43,056 nucleotides of DNA from Polychytrium aggregatum (lineage: Eukaryota > Chytridiomycota > Chytridiomycetes > Polychytriales). A program made the position numbers and the translations under genes. Positions 11,239 to 26,200 of this stretch are shown one piece after another (position 1 is the stretch's first letter; every line of letters starts with the position of its first letter). The DNA is taken from assembly GCF_025602895.1 (NCBI RefSeq), contig NW_026516438.1, forward strand, positions 1 to 43,056. Reading direction: 5' to 3'. The notes beneath the pieces are model-generated. The model saw nothing but the letters and a program-made list of their open reading frames with translations, searched no databases and was not told where the DNA came from.

Positions 11239-14200
11239 TCAATCCAAGGGCCGGTTGAGGTCGATGTGGACTGCAAATGCGTCCTCGATGCGCTTGCAAT
11301 ACCACTGGTAAAGATGAAGCGAGTGCGTCAGCGACCCAGTCTTGGGACTCATCCGCAGACATGGCGATTCGCCCGCTTCCATCGCACGAGCCCCCCCCCA
11401 TGCGTTTTCCTCTTCCACTTCCTTTCCCTCGCCACTCCATGTCCTGTCCACGCCATGGCTTGGGCTCGGACAATGTCCGGCATATTGCCATCACCCTGCA
11501 TGCGCTCGGGTCTCACCTGGGCACTCGCGGGATCCGAGCATGGCACAATCCGAGAGCTCGCCTGTCCTTGGCGAGCGGCCTTGATCAACGAAACCGAATT
11601 GCCCTCGACGCGGACCAGCTGGAGGTCTGCGATGTCAAGGATACATCGTCACCGGATCCTGTACGTTAGTCCGACGACCCATGGAGCGTTTTGGCATACA
11701 TGATTGTCCCGTCCCAGCCACTCTCGTCGTACCTTCGAAGGGAATCTCCCATTCGACCTTGAGACGCTTGATTCGGACCATCAGCACCCGAGCATCCGTC
11801 ACGATCGATACAAGGTCCTCGGTGCGAAGCTCTGTTTGATGTCGAGGCAGAGCCAGCCAGTCCACGAGTCAGACGGCCGTCGGTTGGCCGCTCAGAACGG
11901 ACACTCGCCACCCCGACACTCACACGATGGCATGCATGCAGAACTCACCGATGTGGGCAATGTACTCCTCTTTGAAGTAGCGGCCATTTTCGAGCTCCTT
12001 GATCCAGCTGAGTCCGATGCTTTCGCGTGGATCGTAGGGCTGGTTGTCATTTGGAGCGGCATCAGTTTCCGAATGCCCCCAAGAACGACTCGCTACACCG
12101 CTGGTTCACAACCGCCACAACAAGCATCGAAGCCCAGCCGTTTGGCCTGGGAATCATCGTGCCTACCTTCAGGATTCTGTCTTTGCCAATAAGTCGCGGC
12201 AGCCTCTGGCGCTCCAGTTCTGTTTCGGAAGTGGCCGTGTTCTTGATGCCTGGAGAACATGCGGTAGGATTGCCTCAGTTGGAGCTGATGCATGTGCATA
12301 TATCACCACGATACTCCTGCCATGCTCGTGCTACGCTCCTGATATGCCCATGTCATGCTCATGTCGTGCTCATGCCGTGTCCGACCAGCTACTGACCTTG
12401 GCTAACATCACTGAGGAGATCAAATGCTCCAACCACCGGCTTGGTTACAACACTATGAGACAATTCGCAATGCCAAGTTACAAGCGCGCCTTTCGACCCG
12501 TGCGAATCAACTGGCATTGCACAGCAGGGCACCCTCCCATCCTTCTGCCTCGGGCGAAACGACTCGATCGTCCCTCGCACTTACCCCACGAGACCAACAC
12601 CGAGCCCCATGAAAAAACCACCGACACCGCTCTTCTCGGCCCCTTCGAGAGGCTTGGACTGGAGATGACAAGAACAGTAAATCAATTGGCGCACGCCGTC
12701 ATCACCGAGCCACAGTCACAGGAAACTGAGTCATGGGAAGGTGCATTCATACGATTCGACACTATCATCGCCACTCCGACTTACCACGACACCTGTCACG
12801 CCGCTGACGACGCTTGACGCCAGCGACAAAGCACCCGTTGAAATGCCGCTGACGGCATGCTTGGGTCGATTTCTGTAAGCGTGCATGTGAGTCAGGGCTG
12901 TCAGCTTGCCGCCCAGTGCACAAGTGTCGGCAGAAACGGGGACGGCAGGGGTGGCAGGGACAGAACGACAGAGATTCATCCACACCGCTGCTTTCAATCT
13001 CCCTCGATTCATCCCGCTGGCTGGAGGCAATTGGCAGCTACCTGGCGTGATGGATTCGACGACGAGCTTGGAACTGATTGCGACGGATGATGCGACGAGT
13101 CAGTACCGTCGTCGAAGCGCAATATCTCCCACCGAACTTGCCGAATACTGTCTCGCACAAACATTGCGAAACATACCTCTTCATCAAGAGTGATCCTGGC
13201 AATGCCTGGGCATTGGATGCCGAGAGTGAAGTCGCAATACACGGATCAGTCGAGTGCCTCGCCATCCAGCCGGCAAAGCTGCTCGCATCGCAATCTGGCA
13301 AAACCAAAGACTCACCCTTGCTGACACTTCCAGTAACTCTGGATACGGTATCTGAGAGACCATACACGGTCTTCTTGACTAAGCTTGCGGTGCCCTAGAG
13401 TAGCAAGTGTCGAAATGGGCCCCGGCATCGCCACATCGCCACTTCTGGTGAGCCACAAATCACGGTAACGCCGAGTTGCGGCCTGCGGCATCAAGGGGTC
13501 ATCGCCACCAGTACGCTAATTGGATTCTTACCTTTGCAAAGTTGATTCCGAGGTCCTGTGGTCGAGTGATTTCAAAGCCCTGCAGCGGCTCGTAGAACAT
13601 GTCCGAGACGCCCGAACTCACATTGTTGAACAGGCCGATCGGGTTTCCAAGGAAATCTGCCGAGCCCAGCGCGGTTCGCCAGAGCTGTCATTCCAATCCC
13701 AGGTTAGCCAGGATAGGCGTTCCTCGTCCTCTTTGACATGACAAACGCACCACGATGACCCTCACTTCAATACTCGCACGCAGCTTGCTACAAAATACGT
13801 ACCTGCCCAACAGCCTCCTCGGTATAGAAGCGGACGATCAGGTCGACAAGCTGGGAGGGCGTCACGATCGGGTGGGATAGCTCCAGGGCCTATAGCGTCA
13901 TGTAGCAGTGTGTGAGTTTTGGATTCACAAGGGGCCCTCTCTGATAAACAGCTCCACAGGCGTGCTGCGGTTCCCCACAGCGCCTCGATCGAGCAACCTA
14001 CATTGAATTGCCAAGGAGCGTCCTGTGGATGCCACGATAGATGATCGTGCAGCACCAAGTCACAACAATCGGATTAGCAGACTCATACAGAACGAGCAGG
14101 CGAGCCTCGGCAGCGAGCGAGGGCGAGGCCATGTCGCAAATATATCAAATAACATCGGTTCTACGTACATGCCAGTTGGCGATATAGGTCGTCAGAACAT

Positions 14201-17200
14201 CGATCATAAAGGTAAGCACGCCTCCAGACTTGATTCTGTTGTAAGGAGAGTCAGACGTAGCGCATAAGCACCAGGGAGCCTGGAAATGATGATGGCGAGG
14301 TAGCGGCGCGCCTGATCCCATTCCGACAGGACCCCGTCCATATCATCTTCATGCAATACCCGAGCCAACAAATAGCGGCAGAGGCAAGGACAACCAGGGC
14401 GGAGAGCCAGATTGGGCAGGACTACTTACACAGGCTCCTCGCGGTTGACCGCCTGGGTGCGTGAGAACGAAATATTGATTTTGATCGGCTGCAGCAAAAA
14501 CTTCTCAAAGTACATTCTTGTATCGTCGTCCGCAAGCGTGGATTTGGGGAGCTCGAGCGTGGTGTCAAAGACTTGATCGACGCTGGAGAGCACAGCCATA
14601 GCGATGGAGGTTAGGGCCGTTCCTGAAGCCACCACGACAGACGGTCGGCAAGTTGCGCTGGTGGCAGTGGCAGTGGCAGTGGCAGTGGCAGTGGCAGTGG
14701 CAAGGCGTTCGCCCGAGATCCGGGGCGCAGATGCACGCGACTGTACCTCAGCGCAGGGACATCCCAGCCGGCCACCTGGAACTTGGAGAACTCTACGATT
14801 GCATAGAGAATGTCCTCGTCGGCCTCAAACGAAAACTCTTGAAGCAAGATGCTGAACCAGTTGTAGTATTCCAGACCATACGCTGAGGGCAACGGAGTAT
14901 TAAACCTTACTATCACCGCTGGACGGTGCATTCGCAAAGTGGGCAAACCTACATGTGTCCTTGGACTTGGAGAGGGTGATCAAGAGCACGGGGTAAAAGT
15001 TCTCGCTGCCCTCTTTGGGAATGACTGTGGGGTAGAGCAGAATGGGCACGATCCCGCCGTAGAGCTGATTGTCGACCTGGAGCCACTTGACGGTGAAGTT
15101 GACTCTCTGCAGTGTCTTGGTCTCCTGGAACTCGAGCCTCACGTCCTTGGCCGATGCGTAAATCAGCTCTTGCATGCCCTTCGAGATCAGAGAGATGCCG
15201 ATGCCTTCAAGTCGGACCAAGTATGTGGCCACGACCTTCTCGTCGACGTCGATCTGCATAGTCCCCGGAGAGCGAATACCGCAGAATCAGCGCCGTCCAT
15301 CCATCTCCAGGATTGGTCCGTCCAGCACACGGTCCGCACCCCCAGAAAGCCGAGTCTCTACGATAGCAGCCATGCAAATGGTTAGCATACTCACAAGCTC
15401 GAACCCATCCTTTTCGGACTCGGTAAGGGCGCGCTCCTTTTCGGACGAACGCTTGCCGCGACGGAAGTGGCTGCGTTCCTCGATGTACGGAGTCAGTCTC
15501 AAGATTTGAGTGGGTCCCTCGGCGTTGACACTGATTGCCATCGTGGCACTCTTCTTCTCGTTGGGGTCCTGATAGCAGCAAGGGCATGTTAAGACCTTGC
15601 TCTTGGACGCCGCTCCACTTGACTTTGTAAAAATCCAATCGCTCCGACCAGCTGGCCGACAGGAAGCAAGCAGGGATCCCTCCCCCTTCCGCCCTCCCTT
15701 CCGGTCATTCCACGGCTACCGACCATGTAACGAATGGGGACAATCTGTCCGACTTCGAGCAAGTCAATGGCCTGTTCGCGACCATTCACATGAAGAATCA
15801 AACTTTTGTTCTCCGCAGACGGATAGTCCCACGCATACGACAGCGATTTTCCAGCCGGGATACGGTAGATGCGGCTTGTGGTATCATCCTTGTGCTGAGT
15901 CAAGGCCAGGAACATATGTAAGTGACTGCACTGGGTCGTCTCGAGAAGAAAGAGAGGGTGCCAAGACTACGAGCGAATCCGCAGTCTCGGTCCTGGCGAG
16001 ATGCCCTTGCTAGATGCCCTTGCTTACCTGCTGCCAAATGGCAACGTTGCATGAGCACTGGTTGTCGATGCGGAACGGCCACCGTCCGGTCTCCTTTGCA
16101 AAGACAACAAAGACAGTTGCGCCCTCGACAATGATGTCGGCACGGATGAGATCTTCGGCTTCTGAGCCTGCAAGACCAAGCTTGACGTGGATGCGACCGA
16201 TGAGATTGATCGAGAACGGCGAGGACCTTTGGAAAGCATTTCCCCATCGCAGCTCGTTAGCAAACCGCACGCTACTGCCGAAGAGCTGAAGTACGGCTAT
16301 CCTCGTCGAGAATACCAACATCGAGCCCGTATCGCCCGCAATGCGGAATCGGCTGTACCTACCAGGTATTCATGATGCCACCCAGCCGCACCGTCAAATG
16401 CGGGTTCCGGCCACTCGATATAATGGTGGTGAGCGGGAAGGCAACGCCAGGCTGGAGAACCTGGGATACGTCCGTTCCGACCTGCTTGAAGTGGAGCTCT
16501 TCGGAGAGATTGTTCTTGATCATGTATCTCGGAGTCAAGGTTACCACCTTGGTCAGGAAGTACTAAGAGGGCGGTCGAGTCAGAGAGCGAGACATGGCCG
16601 ATGGTCCCGGACGCGATGCGGCAGAATCCAGGTGGGGTTCCGGTATGATCACGATGTGATTTTGCCATCCCGACATCATGCGTACCTTGCCTTCCCCTTC
16701 TTTGACGTTGACGCCAATGTGGATCTGACCCTGGTTCTGCAAAGGAATGCCAACATCAAAGGAACTTCCAACAGCCTCAAAGCTGATGCGCTGTATAATA
16801 GAGGATACACAAGAGCGGGGGGGAGTGAGATCAATTACTGGATGCGAAGATCAAGCATTTGACAACACACCAGCACACCAGCACACCAGCACACCAGCAC
16901 ACCATATCCTCATCGGGGGCCGTGCTTACCTTACTCCACTCCGAGTTGCCAACTTTGATCTGCGTTTGGCTCGGGTGGTCGTAGCTGGAATACGAAAACA
17001 TCAACGGCTCCACCTTCTGCAGAAGCAATATGGTCATCGAGTTGGATTTGTCCAGAAAATCAAAGAACAGGCGGTGAGCGTGGGACACGCGTCGTGGATC
17101 AAGCCCAAATCACTCGCCAACCAACCCATGGCCTGATAAGCCAGTGCGAGAACCACAACCGATGAGTGGCGAATGGGTCTCGCCATCGACCAAAGGTCGA

Positions 17201-20200
17201 GAACAGGCGCGAAAACTCCTGCTCGAGCGCCGTGCCGCGACTCGGCATACTCACGTCTTTCTTCTGGCCCACGAAGGCGCCTAGATCGCAGGAAACGTGG
17301 CTTAGAATCACGCAATGTTCTCCGCTGCTCTTGGTCTGGACAAGTCTGGACAAGTCTGTACAGGGTGCACTTACCTTGGCCTGATGCCAGCTTACCGCTG
17401 CTGCTCATCAAACTTCGCGAAGAAAAGATCAGATCCAGACCTGTCTGGTTGATCAGCACATAGGGACTGTAGATCGTGACCTTGCGGCCGCCGCGTTCGG
17501 GCTTGTCGCTGTACTTGATTCGAAGCCGCAGCTGTCGGCCGTCGGCGTCACTCAGCTGCAATGTCTCGTCGCGGAAGCTCGTGTCGCTGTGGCAAATGAC
17601 AGCGACCTCGCTTCGTCCATAGGGCGTACCCGGGATCTCGATGGCCAACACCAGGACGTGCGTTGGGTTGACTGTGTGGATGTATGCCGCCTCTCCGCGG
17701 GTCAGTTGGTCGCGGTGCTCCTGCTGGCCGTGCTTGTCGACGATGACGTACTTGAAGTTGTAGGGCAGCAGGTTCTCGAGCAGGAACGGCGGCAAGAGCT
17801 TGATCGTCATCATGGGATACCCGGAGCTTCGGCTGTGGAAGATCGTGTTGACTTGGAATCGGAACACGGGAGTGGACACGTCGTATGACGGGCACTCGAC
17901 GAGAGGGAAAAAGCGGTCGCGCTGCAGATCGCGCCAGTACAGCCGCTCGGTCGACCATTTGTAGCCAAAGCCCTCGTGTGGGCGGATCATGATGGAGTCG
18001 CAGTACGAAGCCTCGATCGGGATGAAGCACTCCTGTCCGGGCTCCATGTTGTAGATGCCTGAGGTCATCTGCTTCTTGGAGTTGACCACCATAAGCTCCA
18101 GTGGGAGATTGGTTTCGTTCTGGACGACGGTGACCGAGCGGAAGGTGACAATCTTGATATTGTCCTTGAGGCGCACATCACAAACGAAGCGATGGGTGAT
18201 CTGATTGATCATGGGCCGCAGCAGATACGTTACCACGCCTTCGGTGTCGACCGTGATGTTCTTGAGGCTCTCCCACGACGGGCCATTGATCTGCACCGAG
18301 AGCTTGTTTGGCACCGGCATGGTGCTCTCGCGAGTCGCTCGCCACTCCTCGAAGCGCCAGGGCATGTCGTCGTTATTGCCGAGCGTATGGATTTGTGTGC
18401 CCGAAGTGTCGGCCTGGGCTTCGCTCCAGATGAAAATGCTATATCCCGTGCGGTTTCTGAGCAGGTACGGGGCGTGGATATCCCGTCTTGTGGCCAGATT
18501 GCGGTCCTGGTTCTTCTTGAGCAGTGCCATGGTGCTCATCACGGTCTCGCAAAAGACGTGGCTGATATTGACGTCGAGCTTCTTGCGGGACACAAACTCG
18601 ACCGACAGATGCTTGCTCTCAGGGTGCATCACATGGAGACTGCACTGCCACGGTTCGACAAGAGGCTCCCAGTGCGAGTTCTTGAGGTTGAAGTAGTTGA
18701 CCTTCAGCAGAAGCCCGGCGTCAAGTCGCGGCATCGAAGACCAGTCAAACAGCTCCACATACACATCGTCGAAGCTTGCGTCGAACATGGGCAAGTGGAG
18801 GTCGGTCAAGTCATCGATCAGAACCAAATGAAAGCCCTGGGTGATCAGCTGCAGACGCTCGCGGCACATGATATAGTGGGGCGTGGTCGGCGTAGTTGGA
18901 CGCACAACAGGCGCATCAAGCGCCTTGGCGCCTGTGCTCTGGGTCGAAAGCTTCGTGAACGTGTTGCTGATGTCGGTGATGAGCGCCATGTCCTTGTAAG
19001 ATACTCTAAGAATAAGAGGCGTGACGTTGATCATCAGGTTGGTCATCTTGTGGCCCGGCGATGTGATGCGCTCGTCCATGTTGAGGGCAAGGTCAAAGTT
19101 CTGGATGAAGCGCAGCGTCGTCTCTGCGCGCTTGTCCATGGCACAGAAGAACATTCCGAGCTCCTTGACGCTGAGCACCAGCACCGTGTCGTACGAGAGC
19201 ACCAAATGCTTCCCGCAGAGGAGGATAGCCTCGCTGTGGGCGACGGTGGGGTCCTGCACCAGAGTCATCTCCATGTCCACCAGCGCGATGCGGTACGTGA
19301 GCGACTGGCCCTGATCAGGGACCTCGGCGATTGCTGCAGCCTCAGTCTCAGCCTCGGCCTCAGCCTTTTCCACAGCCGAACTAGCGCTCAGCGACTTTGG
19401 CGCCACGGCGAAGCTGCGCATCGCAAAGAGATGGTCCAGTGCAAGAATAAACTTGGGCGAGTCCACCGTGACGAGGACGTTCTTCTGACCCGCGGAGCTG
19501 ACCTCGTAGCTGACCAAGAGCACGTCCTTGTCGGCCGCCGAGACGGGGATGACGTTGCGGAAGAGTGACTGGGAGTCTGGTCGGGTGTCCTCCAGCGAGA
19601 TTGACTTGACTCGGAGCTCGACAGCCATGGACGAGTCTGCCTTGGTGGCGTACTGAAGCGAGAGCTGATCGACAGAGAAGCGTGCCAGCGTGGTCTGCGA
19701 CACAGCAGCGGGGCGGCTGTAGTCGGTGTCGTGGAAGATCTCCAGGAAGAGCGAGGGCATCTTCACCACGGCCTCCAAAGATGCCTTTGCAGAGGCGTTG
19801 CGGTTTGTCTCGGAGCCATCAGCGGCTGGAACGGAGCGATCATTGGCTGAAAGCTGCTGGTCGGGGGCACTGCCAGAGACGGAGCCGAGGAAGCGCATGA
19901 CCGAGGTGCTCAGATCCAGCAGGAACTCATATTGTTGTGTCGTCAGTCTGAGCTTGACTTCAGAGACATCGACGCAGATCTGCAGTTTGTGTCAGCCAAG
20001 CAAGAGTTAGCAATGCACCGATGCTTTGGACCGTGTCCTACTGCAGAAACCACAATCCCCGGCCTGCAGGCAATCCGGCTAGATTGAACTGTCTCAGCAC
20101 CATCAGCACCATCAGCACCATCAGCACCATCAGCACCATCAGCACCATCAGCACCATCAGCACCATCAGCACCATCAGCACCATCAGCACCATCAGCACC

Positions 20201-23200
20201 ATCAGCACCATCAGCACCTCCTCGCCGTAAGCCACAGAGCAGCATATCTCACGAGCATGGCACGAGACTGCGGCGACGAATCGTGAAGGGCGCTTACGCT
20301 GTTGTCGGGGACACGCTTGTTTGTGGATGTGAGACTGTCCAGGTTGATGGAAATGGTGACGTTGTCGATGATGGGCAAGACCTGGGGGGCGTGTTCGGCA
20401 TAGATGAAGCTCGACTCGAGCCGCATGGAGCTGACGCTGGCAACCAGCTGGTTCGCTATGGTCCCGGGCAGAGCCTCGGTGTACGAGTTCTTGGCGGAGA
20501 TCGCGCCGAGGTACATGGTCACCGTATCGCGAGTCTTGAATGTGACATCCGGCAAGATGACGATCGGGGTTTGGATCTGGACGTCGTAGCAGAATCGGCC
20601 AACGGTCTCCATTTGCTTGACGGCGGTCTCGATTGCGGCCTTTCGCGCTGTTTCGTAGACATGCATGCGTTGGAACTCTTGTAGATAAGCCAGAATACCA
20701 TTGAGCGACGCTTCCACAAACGTCAGCTTCAGCGACCCAGTGCGCAGACGAAGATACTGGTCGTGGCCTGGATAGGTGGGCGAGCTGGGGCTGTAGGTCT
20801 GGTAGGCAAAGTCGGCCACCTGGTCACCTTCGATGCTCAGAAGCTGGCGGTAGGGATAGTGCGGATCGGGGTGCTCGAGGTCGTCAAAGACACTCATTTT
20901 GCCAAGCTGGCCCTTGACCGCCAGCTCATTGTCCTTCAGGGTCACGGCCAGCAGACCCGAGCCAAAGTAAATCGATGCCAGGCGCCGCTCGTCCTGGTTC
21001 ATGATGACATTGAATCCCTTGACACGGATCTTGACAATGAGCGCGCCTGTCTGGCTGGTGGTTCGCCGAGCAACCTCCTCCAGCCCGCTTGTGATGGCCG
21101 AGAGATCCGGCACGACCTCAGACTTGCTCGGTCCAAGCGATTCACTCGAAGGCGAGCGGTTGTTGCCCGCAAAGGTGGTGAGGATATAGTCGTACAGCGA
21201 CAGCACGCTCGAGCGCGTGAGGACGAAATCGGCGCTGGCAAAGTCGATGCGAACTATCTGGCTCTCGCCCTTGTAGTACGGCGAGCTGGGATTGACGCTG
21301 GCGTAGCTCACCGCAACAAAGTGCTCGATGAAGCCATCCTGTTCGCGCTTGGAGGTGCTGAGCAGGTTCGGGAAGGGCGACGACTGTGGCTGGAGCTTGT
21401 CCTCGATCAGCAGCTCCTTGATGTTGACGTCTAGATTCATGTCAAATGGCCGAGAAACAAACTTGAGAGACAGGCCCTTGATCACAAGATCGGCCAGAGG
21501 CTGGTCTTCCAGGTTGCGGTTCACATTGGACTTTTTCACCGAGGCAGAGGCGTGGGTGATCTCGAACTGAAAGTCGATCAGCTTTCTGTCGGGCTGATTG
21601 GCGCCGGTAGCTTCGCTGGGCATTTCCTCTGCATCAAAGAACTCCTCCTCAACCATGTTATCCGAGGACAGGGCGCGCCAGTCAATGGACATGGGCTTGA
21701 TGTTGAGCAGCGACACCGACCGCGAGGAGGTCTTTGACTGCGGCTTGGCTCCAAAGATGGTGTCGAGGAGACGCATCACCACCTTGTACTTTCGATCAGA
21801 AAAGTTGAGGTGGAGCCTGGGCAGCTTTCCCGAGATCTTGGTTTGGGGCAGGTCGTTCTGCCCAGGAATGATGCAGCTCTCGAAGCAGAACTCCATGTCA
21901 ACGCGCTCGACAAAGTGGACATCGCTGCACAAGCTGTTCTGGGCATGCGCTCGACAGTCCTCGGCCGAGACTCCAACGAGGAACTAGATTGGAGCAGTTG
22001 TTTTTGTACATACACATAGCAAGGTCGGTGGTCACATGGGTATCCGAACAGAGACACAATCAACTGCGTCAGCCAAAGCGAAAGCAAGGAACAGCCGAAA
22101 TGCGATCCTGCTCCAACTCAATCTCAAGCCGCTCGATCACCAGCCCAAGCGACAGCGTACAAATGCACAGGTCATCGACAAATGCGTCACTCGATCGGCA
22201 GCGATGGGTCTGGAGCAGTCAAGACAAACACATTTCTCGGTAACAATCAATCAAGGACATACCTGGACGTCATTCAGCTGGCACTTGAAGCGATCGTAGA
22301 GCAGCGATCGAAGCGTCTCCAAGTCCTTTGGAGAGAGTTTTGTGCCTTGCTTGGCCTGCAGCTGCTTCTTCTTCTCTTTGGAAACAAGATCGCTTTCGAC
22401 GTACAAGTGGCCCATATTGACCAAGAGAACATAGCCGTTCTTGTCTGTGCAGCTGTGGCAGCGAGTCTGGATTAGCACATCATCCGCTATCCGCCTTTCG
22501 ACGGCGCAAATAGCCCTGAGCCACTTACTTTTCCGGAACAAAGAGGTACGGGGCTTCCAGATCAACCTTGAGCTCGAGTGTCTGGCGTGTTTCAAGAAGG
22601 TATTCCAGGCCGGCACGAGTCTGTGAGGCCATGCCCTGCAAGGTATCTTGAGCAACAGCCAGCAGCGTATTGGCTGTGTCGATGTCTTCCTCTGGAGGCG
22701 TGAAAAACGAGACCAGAGCGCTGATGGCCACAGGATTGTAAACGACCTCGAGGGGGAGCATGCGGATCTCGATGGCTTTGTCGGCGCGTTCATCGAGAGG
22801 GTTGAGCTCAAATTTCATGTTGAAGAAGGGTTGTTCGGTATCGCTATGACGCAAACAAAGACATTGGGTTCCAGAATCAACCGAGCAGAATCAACCGAGC
22901 AGCATCCGGGAAATGAGTTAGTCAATCGGTTGAACCACATTTGATGGCGCTGCCACATGAGCTGGACGGCGAAGGATCGCGATGACCAAAACCCGAGCTC
23001 CAGCAGAGTCTCGCGCTATATCATGTGACGATCCATTGCGCTCAAGCGAAAGAAGACATACGCTCTGGGCGATCGCTTGATGATGGACGAATAGAGATTG
23101 TCTGGGGTTGTGTTATCCGTCGACGTCATGTCTTGGACCTTCATCTCGCCCAGATATGATTTGGGATAAGCGACCAAGCTTGCCGCAAGCTTCTGGAAGG

Positions 23201-26200
23201 CAACAGAGATCAACTCTTGTCGGATTTTCTCGTCGTTCCGAAGCAGTGTGAACGAGCCGGACTCGAGCTGCCATTTGATTTTGCAATAGACAGCCTGTAT
23301 GACCGGCATTCAGGAACGATGTTAGAGCCAAACTCCGCTGCTTCCCTGCCCAGAATAGTAGTCGCCTCTGAATCTTACATCGTTGGGCAGGTCTGACGGC
23401 AAGGTCATCTCGGGATCAAACTCAATTGTCTCCTTGATCTGCTCCATATCAATCTCGGTGAGCTGCGGTGCTTCCTCGGCCTGCACGAAGCGATACAGAC
23501 GCGGATAGGTTGACCCAAAGGCTGATTAGCGTATGGACATGACGGGAAGCCAGGCCGGAGTTGACAAGCCTGTATAAGGAGTGCCCACAGACGAATCGCC
23601 CATGCCATCTGGCTCGGGTTCGACACATTCGATAAGGATGGAGTCGCACCTTGGCTTCGGTCGCCGATGCGCCAAACAGCCAGCCGACCCAGGTTTGCGA
23701 AGCTGCGGCGGGAGTGGGGGCACTCTCTTGATCTACGACAACCGGCTTGACTGCTAAGCGTAAACGGGGTTACAACAGGGGCGATGCCTCGGTCAATCTG
23801 GCGTCGAGTCGCCTCCATGTCCCTGTCCAAGTCACTCCGAGAAGGCGCGTTGCTGTCCAAACTCATCAGCGAGTATCGCCCGAGCAGATACCAACCCAGG
23901 CTCTGTTCTTTCTTGAGCTGCGAACGTGCGATGGTACGGTAGAACTTGATGTCGGTGTAATCAAGCTTGCGCTCCAGATCTGAGAGTCGAATGCGCTCAT
24001 CGGCAGTGATTGATCCGATTCTCATCTTCTTGTAATGCTCAATGTACTCCTTGCGGTCATCCCGACGCTCTTCAAAGTATGCCCAGGTCATCTTTCGGTG
24101 CTTTTCGTGGACCTCTCGGAGGACGGATTGTCCTGGATGACGCCATTGCCAACGGCAAGCACCATCACAGCCATCCCAATTGGATATCATACGGGAGTGC
24201 ATCGTGTCAGCGGATGTATGCGAGTCAATCTCGTGCTTGCAAGTTTCTCGTCGATCCATGAACCACAAGCAAGCGTAGAGTGCTGACTCGTCCAGCATTC
24301 TTGCTGCGACCAGCCCGTACCTGCATACTCAAGCCAAGCTCTGGGATTGTCCTTGGGTCTGACCCCGGGCGGGGGACGGAGAGAGCGATACTATAACAGC
24401 GGAGGACAGCAGAGTAAGCAACGGGCGCGTATGCGCCAAATCAAGCAACCACGCTGCAGGGCTCAGAATCTTGTCCAGGGACATCGACATAGCCATTTTC
24501 GACGAACGGATGGGCTGCAAGCCGGTATGTCCTGGGCATCTGCAGCAGGGTCGATCGACATTGACTGACCTTTTGCGATTTGATATACAGCGAAAATGAA
24601 GCCAACAACGCCAGCAAACAGTGGTACTGGTCGTCGTCGAGATTGAAGGCCAACTTGTCGAATTCGATGTCGGCATCGTACAACGGCTTCCCGGGAACAT
24701 ACTTCTTGTGCATTTTGAGCTGATGCCGCAGTTCGTGATCAGATTAGTGTGCTTCATGATGTGGATTGTGGCGGAATGCAGTCGTCTGTAAGCTCAGCAT
24801 ACCCACCTTGCCGACACCCGAGACGGGCTTGAGGATATACTGATGTTGGGTCAAATCGTCCTTGTGGGAAATCTGCAAGTCGCAAGATGTCGGTTACTCA
24901 CGAACGCTAGCGCCACAGGACGAGGTCTATCGAAGCATACTGCCTACCTGGCTGAGGAAGTAGAGCATGGCTGTCTTTTGGTCATATCCCTCCAGCGACT
25001 CCAGCTTGGTATTCCAGTAGACAGCCAGCTGCTCAAGCTTCATCAACTAAATAATTGGAGAAACAGTCGCAGATATGAGTCGACTGGGCCCACAAGCCGC
25101 CGCCTTGAGCAATAGCATCACGACGGCCGATGCGCAGACGAGCCACCACCACCAACCTTGTGGACGAGGCCGTTCTCGGACTGAATGAACGCAGGGACCC
25201 ACTCGGTGTTGGTTGAAGTGATGGATAGTTCCGAGAGCGTGATTCCTACAGCAAACGGAGTCTGAGATCGACGCCAGAAGCGCGCGAGTGAGTGGAGTTG
25301 TTCGAATCGAGGGTGTCTGAGCATATGGCGCTGGTACTCGACGCCGATCATCGACAAAAGCAGACTCTGACCTTGCTGCTGACCGAGTCCTCGAAGCGAA
25401 CGTGGATGTTTTTGATTTGGACTTGGATATTGTCGACGATCTTCTGGGTCAACTGGGTCAGGAACGATTGGTCCTCTTGCTTGGTTGCTGGTGGTTTGTG
25501 GAAGCAGACAAAATACACCAGGAGTCCCGTCAATGACCTGCCTGTAGGCCTGTCCGCTCGCCATTCGGCAACCATGCATGTCCCTCTCCGTCAGACCATG
25601 AGATGCTCACCGGGTCCAGAGCTTGCATCGACGACCATCTCGGCAGTCGCGAGCCTGTCTTGCTTGAGCTTCTGGGCTCGCTCGTCCTCGAGGACCTCGT
25701 CATATGCGGTATCGGCCTTTGGCTTGGCAATGAGATAGACTTGGTCGATGCTGATGTGGACAGGCTTGTTGGTCAGATCACTCCATGGGATGGAGAGCGT
25801 CAGGCGGCCAAGATAACCTGAGAAGATGTAGTAGCGGTGAGACTATTGTCGCCGATGTGGACTCTCGAAAAGCGCGGTGGCATATGTCGGTCCATCAGCA
25901 CCGATACCTTCGGTAATGTCGATGGGGAGATTGAATTTGTCGAGTGCCTCGCGTCTGAGCTTCAGGTTGTTCAGAATAACATTTCCTGCAAAATAGCGAG
26001 ATGGTTCGTCAAGACCGAGACAAACAGCCAACCAGACGTCATGCCGCAACGCAACGAGTGGGCCAACTCGGATGCGCAGGCCAGGATGCAGTTGCAGGAG
26101 AAGCATGGCGAGTGAGTGTGTCGGGACACACCTGACCAGATGCCGATGTTGAGCTGCTTGGTCTCGAGGTTATCCACATAGTCGCCCAGAACCTGATTTA

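Noticed and set aside
18192..19568. Plus-strand open frame of 458 codons
   Set aside because: It is the antisense of the largest VPS13 exon, is rich in His, Arg and Val, and has no domain; the minus strand carries clear VPS13 homology.
19943..20245. Frame encoding Ala-Asp-Gly (or Val-Leu-Met) repeats
   Set aside because: It is the translated 9-bp minisatellite within a VPS13 intron; flanking exons splice cleanly around it.
23738..23835. A 20-base intron or frameshift between VPS13 exons 11 and 12
   Set aside because: An ordinary intron from GTGACT (23835) to CTTAG (23754) restores the phase and joins conserved flanks, so no tiny intron or indel is needed.
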